Source: Scedosporium boydii (lineage: Eukaryota; Ascomycota; Sordariomycetes; Microascales; Microascaceae). From it: a stretch of DNA of 64,000 bases. Below are positions 1 to 9,800 of the stretch, piece by piece. The notes below the pieces were generated by a model, which saw only the letters and a list, made by a program, of their open reading frames with translations, was not told the DNA's origin and did no database searches. How positions within the stretch are numbered: the first letter of the stretch is position 1; each line of letters begins with the position of its first letter. The stretch lies in contig NJFT01000018.1 in NCBI GenBank assembly GCA_002221725.1, forward strand, positions 1 through 64,000, written 5' to 3'. The position numbers and the translations under genes were made by a program.

Positions 1-10
1 AAAAAAAAGT

Positions 11-32
11 CCCCCCCCCCCCCCCCCCCCCC
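11..32. repeat. Homopolymer tract, 22 C
   Basis: An uninterrupted run of 22 C, preceded by eight A and followed by a CT-rich leader that runs up to the bZIP start codon at 70. It sits in the presumed promoter or 5' UTR of that gene. Tracts like this vary in length and are hard to sequence, so the exact count is uncertain. Confidence 0.9.
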
Positions 33-69
33 TTTTCTCCCTCTCTCCCAAACCCGCCGTCACACTAAC

Positions 70-897
70 ATGTCCCTCCCTTCTTCTTCGCCACCCGAGC
101 AACAGCCGCCGGCAGAGAACCCAACAGCGATACGGATCCGCGACAACCAGCGCCGCTCCCGCGCCCGCCACCGCGAGTTCGTTGAGACCCTCCAGCGCAA
201 AGTTCAAGAGTACGAGCGCCAGGGTGTGCAGGCCACTCTGGAGATGCAGCGGGCGGCCCGCGACGTCGCCCTGGAGAACTCGAGGTTAAGAGCGCTCCTG
301 ACGCAAAAGGGCGTCTCGGAAGAGGAGGTCGAGGGGTACCTTCACTCGCTCAAGGCGGGAGGGGAGGGGATTCCCGATGTTTTGAGGTCGGCGGATGGCC
401 CGGGATCGTCGCGCCGGAGCATCTCGGCCACGAGCGAGGCGAGCGTGCCTAGTGCGAGGGGCAGTATTAGTCCCGGACCGGCGGGTAGGACGGATCGGAG
501 CTCTGCTGGGCCCATGTCGTTGAAGCATCTTATAAACGAGGATGACTCTACGCCGCATGCGCTGCCTATTCTTAGAGGTCCCGAAAGGCCTCTGGATCCT
601 CTTGGAACGTTCCCACCTGGGTACAATCCGTCGATGGCGCCGAGGCATCTTGAACCGCACCCTTTCGTCGCCCAGCCTAGATCCCCCACGTCGAGAGAGT
701 TTGGCGTGTTGTCACCATCTAGCCTTTCGACCGCTCCTTCTCCCCACGAGATGCCGTGTAATACGGCGGCGCAAATCATTGCTGGAGTGCAAGGCCACGG
801 TGATGAAGGTCGGGCACGGCAAGCTCTCGGCTGTCAGGACTCTTCGAACTGTATGGTGAGCAATACCACAGTCTTCCAGGTACTAGAGGATTCATGA
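70..897 (+). CDS. bZIP-like transcription regulator (fungal)
   Basis: Single-exon gene of 275 residues starting at an ATG after a CT-rich leader. Residues 21-50 form a basic region (IRIRDNQRRSRARHRE) that runs into a weak leucine-type zipper to about residue 77. The middle is low-complexity, Ser/Pro/Arg-rich and probably disordered. The last 50 residues hold a second conserved-looking block (TAAQIIAGVQGHGDEGRA, then two Cys-containing motifs, then NTTVFQVLEDS) of a kind I associate with fungal bZIP proteins of this type. It probably acts as a nuclear DNA-binding regulator, with unknown targets. The bZIP signature N-x7-R is altered: Asn26 is followed eight residues later by His34 instead of Arg. 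A 25-nt GT...AG segment near the 3' end (about 854-880) is too short for an intron, so the stop at 895-897 is accepted. Confidence 0.8.
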   Translation: MSLPSSSPPEQQPPAENPTAIRIRDNQRRSRARHREFVETLQRKVQEYERQGVQATLEMQRAARDVALENSRLRALLTQKGVSEEEVEGYLHSLKAGGEGIPDVLRSADGPGSSRRSISATSEASVPSARGSISPGPAGRTDRSSAGPMSLKHLINEDDSTPHALPILRGPERPLDPLGTFPPGYNPSMAPRHLEPHPFVAQPRSPTSREFGVLSPSSLSTAPSPHEMPCNTAAQIIAGVQGHGDEGRARQALGCQDSSNCMVSNTTVFQVLEDS

Positions 898-2037
898 CGG
901 ACCTGGCTTCCAACAAGGTCTTCACACTCTCGAGCTGGATGGGAACACTACCTCCCATGCACGCTCCCTTCAATGCTTGATTATATTGTCCAGTGTCATT
1001 GAGGAGGGAGCATACACACAGAAAATAGTGTCTTTACAACATGGTTATTACGGGCGAAACGAATCTTCTCTACCATGCTTCCACCTCAACTGACATCTCC
1101 TCTTTCTGAACGGGCACGCCCACGAAATATCGTTGCCACGCGCTCGAGGCATGAGAGGGCCAAGGAGAGGAAGAGGGCAAAGAAATTACATGCGCTGCCG
1201 CGATAAGTGCGCCAATTCCAAACCCATATGCTTGCATGAATGAAAAGGCGAGGAGGATACGTAGGATACCTAAGGTCCTCGGGTAGGAACCAAACCCGTC
1301 GCCCGTCACTCTTTGGAGCGCACGAATATACGTCGAAGGCGTCGAAGAGGGCGAGACTACCACTGATGCCTATACACCCACCTTACATCAGAACAAAGCG
1401 CCCAGAGAGACACCGTTGCTCGGCGAGACTGAGAGAGGAAGGTAGAGAACGTCGTCGATGGACGGGTGTTGTTGGCGGCTTGCACAGCAAGCGGGATTGA
1501 CGCATCAATTTACCCATCCGCTTACCCGGAGAATCTGACGAGGGAGGACTGGCTGCCTAAAATATATTGGCACTCGCCGGATGACTGGATCTATATGCAT
1601 TGATCTTAATCTCCCGGTCATCGAGACTGACAGCTCTGTTGCTACCCGGGGCTGCGGCTCAAGTAACCCGAATCTGGGGTAGGCGTTGACGACGGAAAGA
1701 AGACGACCAAATTTCGAGTCGGAAGGGCATTCTATTTCGCACCCGCGACCGCGACTGTGACCGCCATGACGATACCACGAAAAAAAGGGAAGCAAATAGA
1801 AAAAAAAAAATAAACAAATAAAAAAAATAAAGTCAAATAAATTCAAATTTGAACTGTCACTCAGCGTCAACAATCGGTGTTGAGCCTCGAGCCTGGCTCA
1901 GCACACGCGCTTGTTTATAATTGATCGAAGTCAATTGAGCGCTTCGACTAAATTTCGACCAGTCTCAAGCTGTTGTCGATCAACTTAACTCGCTGCTGTT
2001 CTGTTGCGGAATGGAGGATCAAAGAGGCAAAAAGAAG
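898..2037. other. Intergenic region, no gene recognised
   Basis: It holds the 3' end of the bZIP gene and the downstream flank of the tRNA. Short open frames on both strands show no family features. Positions 1790-1850 are A/T-rich with several homopolymer runs. The minus-strand tRNA terminator (T5) lies at 2029-2033. Confidence 0.6.
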
Positions 2038-2120
2038 CGAGCGACGCAAGACTCGAACTTGCAACCTTTGCTTGGTGCTCTTAATAGGAGAGCAACGCGC
2101 TACCATTGCGCCAGCCGCCC
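2038..2120 (-). tRNA. tRNA-Arg (anticodon CCU) with 11-nt intron
   Basis: The minus strand folds as a nuclear tRNA. The 7-bp acceptor stem pairs GGGCGGC with GUCGCUC (two G-U pairs). The D stem is GCGC/GCGC, the anticodon stem UUGCU/AGCAA, the variable loop has 5 nt, and the T stem is GCAAG/CUUGC around the loop UUCGAGU. The anticodon loop closes only if 11 nt (UUAAGAGCACC) are removed after position 37, the standard place for nuclear tRNA introns. The anticodon is then CCU (Arg, AGG codons). The internal A box (TGGCGCAATGG) and B box (GTTCGAGTC) match Pol III promoters, and a T5 terminator follows within 10 nt. The mature tRNA is 72 nt including discriminator G, without CCA. An alternative stem GCUCU/AGAGC would put C at position 33 and is less likely. 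Confidence 0.82.
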
Positions 2121-2875
2121 AGCTTTTTCGAAGTCTGCTAGTGACTTGTTGGTTTGGTGGACCTCGGATTGAACTCAAAAACCAAGCACCATGAAATCCA
2201 TAATAATCTGCGTTGATGGTTGGACAGACAAGACAGACTCGCACACAATGTCAAAAGCTATCAAGGTGGACTGCCCTAGGGCCTGGCCAGGCCTGGCCCA
2301 TCCCCAACTGGACTAGCTTCTGAGGCTGATTTGGACCGCAGAACGGCGCAGGTGCATTCTTGGCAATCAATAGAAGTCGGATGAACGTTCCGCACGCGTC
2401 AGTCAACCTTGGCATTCCTAACTGGGACCTTTCGTATTAATATCCCGCATCTCCTTGGGTTCCACCCCGATTAGGAAGTGTGAAGTATCGTGAGGCGTTC
2501 TTCTGCAGGAGTTCTCCACCGAGGAACGACTTGGGAGTGTAGAGTAGTCTCCGGAATGGTGGATACTTGTAGATCGCCATCGATGTGCAGAATGTAGGTA
2601 GGTTGCTATTTTTTTCTCGAGGGAAAACTATCTAAATGTATCCAAGGACAAAACACAAAAATGGTTGGGATAAGAAGCCCGGATGCTCATTAAACGCGCT
2701 TCAACCCCGTCTATACAACACATACTTCCCAAACAGCCAAACCACAGTAGAGGTTCAAACCTGGATTAGAGACTCAAACGATCCATCACCATTTTTAAGA
2801 AGAGGAAGAAAGGCGAGCGAGGCATGCCGTGCGAGCAGACGATATTCTCCCTTAGCCTCCACCGCCCTCTCCCAC
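2121..2875. other. Intergenic region, nothing recognised
   Basis: Between the tRNA 5' end and the stop codon of the glycosyltransferase. It presumably carries the glycosyltransferase 3' UTR. Open frames crossing 2636-3238 are shadows of its last exon. Confidence 0.6.
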
Positions 2876-5800
2876 TTAGAAAGTAAACTTCATCAACGCC
2901 GGATTCAACAACACCGGCACGCAGAAATGCGTCACAATAACCGAACTGAGCGGATATATAGACGCGAAATACCGAATCTGCCACTCCCTCGGAAACACGT
3001 AGTACCCGCACACGATGAGCGCCGTGCAGCCGATGCAGAAGATGAAGGTGCCGGCGAAGGTGCGCAGGATCTTGGGCACCTCCTCGAGGAAGTTGACGCG
3101 CTCGACTTCCTTCGCCGTGGCGCCCCATTGGATGTCGATCTCGAAGAAGTGGCTGAGAAGGGCTTTCGAGACGTGGAGGGAGATGCCGCCGAGGAAGATG
3201 GTGAAGAGGGGCATCCATTTGAAGTTTGTCCATACTGATTTGCACATTAGCATTGGTCGGGAGACCAGAGGAAGGCCGGGGAGAAAGAGAGAAGGGGAGG
3301 GGCTGCCACTTACTTGCTGAGAGAAGATCCTCCTCGCCAAGGCGGTACCTCAGGATGGAGAGCGCAAAGTTCCCCATGAGAGGGAACACTACAATGATCG
3401 ACAAGTAAATGGCAAACGAATCGATGTAGTACTTGTCGTACAGACCGAAGAACCAGCCCGTGAGGAAGTAGTTTAGCAGAGTCAACACCCAGCTCGCACC
3501 GATTGCGTAGTAAGTGCCAATGTACGCCATGATGGTGAGCTTGTGATAAAAGTGCATTTTCGACGTGATGAACTGCTTGAAGACCGGAGCGAAGGGTCCT
3601 CGGAATAGCCAGAACCGAAGAGGATGGAACAGCAATTCGTTGCAGCCGAAGGCGTACTTTTCCCATCGCGCAAGTTCGTCGTACACCGTCAGGGAGACAC
3701 CTTCCTGGAATTCGCCGTTTGAGTATGCAGCGAAGCGGAGGACGTAGCCGGCGGACTGGAGACGGAGAGCCATGTCAAAGTCTTCCGACACGTGGGACTC
3801 TGACCAGTACTTTTCGGTGTTGTCGTCGGGATCGATGTACGCGGCGGCGTCCTGGAGGGCTCGCCAGCGGAGAATGGCGTTGTGGCCGACAAAGGGGCAG
3901 ATGTCTCCGTTGGCTACGCAGAACTTGATGCTTGTGTAGATGAGGTTGGTGAACCAAGTGACACTGCAAGATATAGTTAGCTGGGAAGGTTCAAGTAAAA
4001 TCGAGAAAGAGAAAAAGAGAAGCGCTTAATGCAGACGCAAACTCACCCTCTCTCGAAAAAGGAATCTGTGACGGTCATGACTCCGGAAGTATGCTGGATA
4101 ATGGCAACCTCCGGCGACTGCTCCATCTCGCTAACAGCATCCAGGAGACAGTCTCGAGGCACACGCGTATCCGAGTCGACAAGCAAAATATAGTCACCCA
4201 TCCGAATATTTCCCCCAGCCCAGGTCCTACCCTCCGATTCCTGGATAACCTCAGCCAAACACCTCTCGTACGCAGCCTCTTCGTCCTGTCGGGTCCATCC
4301 GGCCGGCCGCTGGATTTCCTGGAGCTTGTCCTCAACCTTGTTGCTCGTCGTAAGGCAATAGTTCATGTTGGATGCCTTCTTGAACTTGCCCTTCCGTATA
4401 AACGGCTTCGTCTTAGTGGGGTCCTCGGGCTTGGGATTGTGTGCTGGCCGCGCTACCCATCCGATATTGTGCTCCTCGTAAAAGTCTCGCCGCGCCCTCG
4501 CCAACGGCTCGTCGACCAGTTGCATACCGTCATCATTTACGAAAATGTTGGCGGTGCCTCCCTGCATCTCGTATGTTGAAATCGCGGCCTTGAGGGAGGC
4601 AATGGTAGGTCTGATGACGGCGTTGAGTCCTTCCTTGTAGACGGGCATCTGGATGGTAACATGAGGGAGCTCTGTGTCTCGTCCGAGGCGCCTCGGAGCT
4701 TTGCCCGAGTAGTGGCGCGAGTTCGAGTTGACCGCGGAGATCGGACCGAGAATTTGGAAAATGTTGCCAATAATTGTCTGGAAGAAGAACTACACAGTCG
4801 TTGGGTTAGGCGATACAGTGAGAAGATGCGGGCAAGACAGGTTGGGGACGACCTACCAGACTGACGAACAATTGGATCGGTGACGCCAGCAAAAGCAATA
4901 GCCTGAGATAGTATCCGTCCAGCATGATCTCGAGCGCAAGGGCTCTCCAACCCAAGCCCAAGCAGACGAGAGCCAGAGCCAAAGACATGCCCACCATTGT
5001 CGCTCTCGTCAGACGGACAGGCCTCACCTCCATTGTTTCGCCCTCTTCTTCATCGCCATAATATTCCTTAGTATCGCTTGGGGGTTCTTCGTCATCGTCC
5101 TCCATCTCCGTCTTCCACACTAGCGAGACGATGTCGGCCTCGAGCCTCTCAATTCGTTTAATAATCTTGTTTGGATCGTCGTCCCAAACGACTAACAGCG
5201 GTGGTTCCACGACGAATGCGGCAAAGTGGTGCTTCTGGCATCGAGGAAGATCCGTCATTCGCTGCAACACTTGCAGATTCAAACCACCCTGAAGTGGAAT
5301 CGAGTCTATGTAAAAATCTCTCGCGCGTATGCTGGATACAATGGACTGAACCCACGGCGTGTTCACAGTCATGGCAACCTTTTTGCGCGGATGCCGGTGT
5401 TAGCAAGAGAGCCGGCGGTATGTGTCTGGCTCGAGAGGACCATCAAGAGCACGACTTACGCTGACGTTCAATTGAGATACACTGTCGAAAAAGCTATCGC
5501 GTATCTCTCGAAGTTGAGGAGGCTGGCACACAAAGTGGTTCTTTGACCGCTTCAGCACGACGCCTTCGTTGATATTCCACCCGGACACATATAACCTTCG
5601 CCTTTGATCCTGGTACAAGCTTGCGACAACGACATCCGCCTTCAAGTCCATAAAGGCGTCACGGTTGCCGTTAGTCCCATGGCTAACAAAGCTACTGGGA
5701 AGGCGACTGGAATGGTTCGGGGTCCCCAAGCGAGAGTCGGACATGTTGCGAGGGGTTATGGATGACCCAGCGTTGGTGGGAGGTTCATGAGCGCATCTGA

Positions 5801-5915
5801 TTTCGCTTTGCTGGTCTCCGCGAGGCTTGGTATCAATCTCACTGGTAGGCCGCTCGTCAATGCCTTCCCGGCCCGTGGAAGACGTGGAAGATTTGGAAGA
5901 TTTGGAAGACGCCAT
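2876..5915 (-). CDS. Membrane glycosyltransferase family 2 protein (fungal surface-growth GT2 type)
   Basis: Five exons join in frame: 5915-5460, 5378-4857, 4789-4047, 3963-3314 and 3234-2876, giving 909 residues. The ATG at 5915 (MASSKSS) is chosen because the longer open frame begins at a TTG. The N-terminal ~150 residues are Ser-rich and disordered. Two or three membrane segments follow (around ATMVGMSLALALVCLGLG and LRLLLLLASPIQLFVSL). The catalytic GT2 domain has NDDGM, the DxD motif LLVDSDTRVP, GHNAILRW, the ED motif SEDFDMAL and ELARWEKY in place of Q/RxxRW. Several C-terminal membrane helices complete the chitin/cellulose-synthase-like topology. This architecture matches the conserved GT2 studied in Zymoseptoria tritici and Fusarium graminearum, needed for hyphal growth on solid surfaces and so for plant infection. 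The sugar product is not known from sequence. All donors are GTAAGT-like and the branch sites CTAAC-like. Confidence 0.88.
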
Positions 5916-8900
5916 ATTTGGAGACGTGGAGAAGCAATGGAATGCGGGCTTGGGGATCAAGAGGTCCCGAGAGGGCAAGCCTTGGAGCTTAACCTACTCG
6001 AAGGTGATCAACAGGACATGGGGAATCGGAGATGAACTGGAAATTTTCTTGTTACAAGAGATGCATACAATATAGAAGAAAGGATGAGAAGCAGAATAAA
6101 GCAAGAATGCAAGCTCAAAGAGTTAATTCATTCGAGAAACAGCGGAAACCAAGGACGGGGACCCATGACGGGACGGGCCCATTTGATGTAGCTATTAGAC
6201 AAGCCCACCACGGACACCGTGATTTCCACATCTTCTCCATTCGAGGGCGCACTCTCTCTGAGCTGCAGACCAGGGGAGGCGGCCTTTCTGCAGCCACCTT
6301 CACCAAGCGGCATGGAACCGCGGTCCACATGTCTACTTTACTCGCCCAGCCTTCAGGATTTTCCTTCTTTTCTGGGAAGCATTTCCAGGAGGGTGCCCAT
6401 TGTGCGTTTGACTATTGATGCCAGTGAATATCGTGATGGACAATGCATTGCCGGGCGGGCGCGAGGTCAAACGGTAGTCGACATGTTGTGTCAAGGCTGC
6501 TCCTCGCCAAGCCATCATCGATAAGAGTCAGTGAAGCATTCGCATTCCAAATAGCCTGGCATAAACATACACAGAACAATCTGTGTGAGCCAGGAGACGT
6601 GGAGCAGCGCTCTGGTGGTTGTAAGTATGCGCCATCCTTTCAGCTATTCTTGGCACCATATTCTGCGATGCTCCTAAGTAGGCACTTACACCTTCCCTCT
6701 AAGGATCTTCTGCGAAGAAAGAGAGAAAAAGCATGGCTTGCAGGAGTGAATGGGGCTCTCATGGACACGTCACGGTGGACCGCTACGAATTTTTTCATTA
6801 TAGATAGCAATGTGGCGTTCGTTCGATGCCGCTACTGGACAGATGAGGACTAGGGGCCTATTATCTTGGCCTCCGGAATACGAGTCGAAGAAAGCTTCAG
6901 GCTTCAGGTAACACTGGCGGATGCGAGACGAGGTGGAGACGCCAAGCTCAGGCCGATAAAGATACGAGGAAAACTGCCAGGAGCATTGAGCACCCACGAT
7001 GGCTCAAAATGTTGTTCCTCGCCAGCAGAGGAGAAGGAAATCTGCTCCATCTCCATCGTTCTAGCCCCCTCGGCTCATCGAGGGCGTATGGGAGGTGAGA
7101 TGACTGCCCTGGACTGGTAACGACTTTGAGCCTTGATAAGGTCTTGCGGTTTCGATGAGTCGCAGAGGAGCGTTGTAGGAGTTGTACTTGCAGAGCCTTA
7201 TGCAAGCGGTAACCGAGATTATCTGCATCTGGCCGTCCGGCGACCAGAGATACTGAGTAAGGAACACCCACTTCTGTGATGCCATGTTGCTTAGCCGCCA
7301 ATTGTTTACTGATAAGAATCAGATGGGACAAGTCCCGAGCTGAGAAGGCGAAGATCAGTGGAGGATTAGGAGTAATGTTGCATCGATAAATCAGCGCCAT
7401 GAACAAACATGAACAAACGGGGTCCTTTCCGTCCGAGATGACCACATTGACCAGGGGTTTTCAGCCTGGTCTTGCGGAAAGCATTGGCAGTCTGACCAGG
7501 GATCCGTAACTTCAAATGTTGGTGCTTTTCTGCGTTTGAAGAAACTGATCTGCCCAAAGAGCGTCCATGTCTAACACTGAGACCTATTGTCTTGTTCCCC
7601 AGATTCGCGAAAATTCCGTGGAGAACAGGATTGATTCTATTACTTTGTAAACTGCTATCTTGATGCTTCCGGGATTGAAGTTGTCGTAGCTCGCCCATCA
7701 CGCAATCGAGTCTCGACGGGTTTCGAGAGATGCATTCTTCTCCATTGATCTTAAAAATGCCAGTGCTCTTTGTCCGTTAAGCGTGGCATCGACTATTATG
7801 GCTAAGACTGCTTTGAAGCTGTTGCGGTCAACACTACGAGTATGCTGCCTGCGTCTGAATTCGTGCGCTTGATCTTGATATAATGCTCAGACGACCGTTC
7901 CTAAGTTGTCCAGAGGCATAATGCCAGGCAATCGAAAGAAACCGTCCTCCAAGCTACTCTCTGAGCCGAGACCGTTCGTTATGAGGTGCCGCCAATTCCC
8001 ACGGTATTATTTTCAGTTGCTCAAAGATCGGCAATCCTAAGGCCGAACTACAATGTAGATATTGATTCGCTATGGTCTGGTCTCTATAAGATACACAGGT
8101 ATATCCAGGCGATTGCATGGACCAATCTTGGGTGTGGGAGAGTGCTGTGACGCGCCGAAGTGTGTGGGCATTCTCCTTTCTGCATGACCCACAAAGGCAG
8201 CCTCCCTGGCAATCACATCAACGAATTCCGAAGTATTGACCACATCTTCCATGCAGGCCACTGTGCTGGTTTTCAGCTGTACAAGGAGCGCCCTCAACGC
8301 CTGAGGAGGATGGCCGTCCGGGACGCTCGGAAGAAATTCAAAGCTCTCCGGGTTTACGACTGCGCTGGCTAGTCGCAATCATGCACCCGGCGGCGCTGCG
8401 GCCTAGAGGCAAACGTAGACTTGTTGGATTCTATTGCATCGTGCATCTATCGGTGGCTCGCTTCAGCCTGCTCGTGATTTTCTGAGATGTTGGGAGTCAC
8501 TCTTTTTTTACATCGTCCACGTTACACGGTACCTCTTGTAGGCCATTCGGGGTTCTTTCAAAAGATGAACCTACGCATGCCATTTCGTCTCCTCTGCTAG
8601 ACGATGGCCCATGATATTTCCATATCTCCTTATCCTCCTGTTCCTGTGAGGTATGACACTAGCCGGGCGTCTTCGAAATGGGCGTTATCTCATGCTGGCC
8701 TTGACAACGTTCCACTCGCCTACTCATCCGGAAACTTGAATATTGTAAACCGGGCGATATCCTTTAACTTCATCCCATGCCTCATGCTGAATTGCGCTCC
8801 GCTCTATGCGCAAGTACTAGGAGAAGAAGGTGCCAGGAAAGAAAGTCATCTTCCCGCAGCAACCCTCGTCCGGCCTGTGTATGGAAAGGGACGGCGCTCT

Positions 8901-9800
8901 GGGAGATTAACCTCTGACCTTTCCGCTGAAACCTGTCTTCTCTGCCGGGGAGGTTTGTCGCAGGGATTGGCTCTAGAATGCTATGCGGGAGGTATCTCAA
9001 ACCCGAAATAAGATGATAGCCGATTATTTGAGGAGGGCTAAGATTGTCTTCAGGTTGAGCCTCGATTTTGAAAGCATCCAATTCCTGCGAAGAGGGGTAA
9101 GAGTTGAGGAAGCTGCGATCAGTGAGTGGACTTGCAATTGGAGGGGTTTCATTGCTCTGGACAAAATCGTTTGTGCAATTATATTGACGCTGTCAGCAGT
9201 GGCTTGAGCATTGAATGAGTAACTCCGTACCTCCTGGCCTCAGCTGGCGGTAGCGGGCGGCAGTTGGTAGTGCACATACCACTGTCCAGTAAACTACCAA
9301 GGGTACTCCAGGGCATCAGTCCATCAGTCATCCTTATCGATAATGCCCAAACCCTTGCCGAATATTATCCAGATGCAGCAACTGGAGCAAAGCAGACAAC
9401 GTCAAATGTCTCCATTTTGGTTTCGAGAGTGAATCGCTTTGTTCGCCTTGTTCGCCAGACGCCACAAAGCAGATTCCTGGTTGCGCAAATGTAATATGGC
9501 CATGTCCTAATTTTCTGGGTATCTACATACCTCGGTACATTCCATCTCATATCGACTGTCCTATTCCGTGGACACCAGCGTACCTATTCCGGAGCAAACA
9601 ACAATCAGCTGCCATGATCCATCACCAGCCGTTCTGCAAACGATTCCCCGCTCTGTCTTCACATACCAGCTTTCCTTGAACTAAAGATCCTCTTTTGGCT
9701 GTTTCCAGCCTCCCGACCTTGGGCACAGCGCCTCGCATATCAGCTCGGCCGTTGGCCCGTCCCACAACGACCTACCTCCACTAGATCCTAGGTGGATGGA
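5916..9800. other. 3.9-kb stretch without a recognisable gene
   Basis: The largest gene-poor stretch in the window, between the divergent GT2 and ULP2 genes. Open frames here are short, rarely start with ATG in good context, lack family features and cannot be joined by convincing splice sites. I see no terminal repeats, tRNA, rRNA or transposon motifs. Base composition looks mixed rather than strongly AT-rich, so heavy RIP is not obvious. One minus-strand frame (8070-8378) looks faintly protein-like and may be a relic. Confidence 0.55.

Noticed and set aside
854..880. GT...AG segment near the bZIP 3' end as an intron
   Set aside because: About 25 nt is too short for a spliceosomal intron, and the uninterrupted reading gives a plausible C-terminus.
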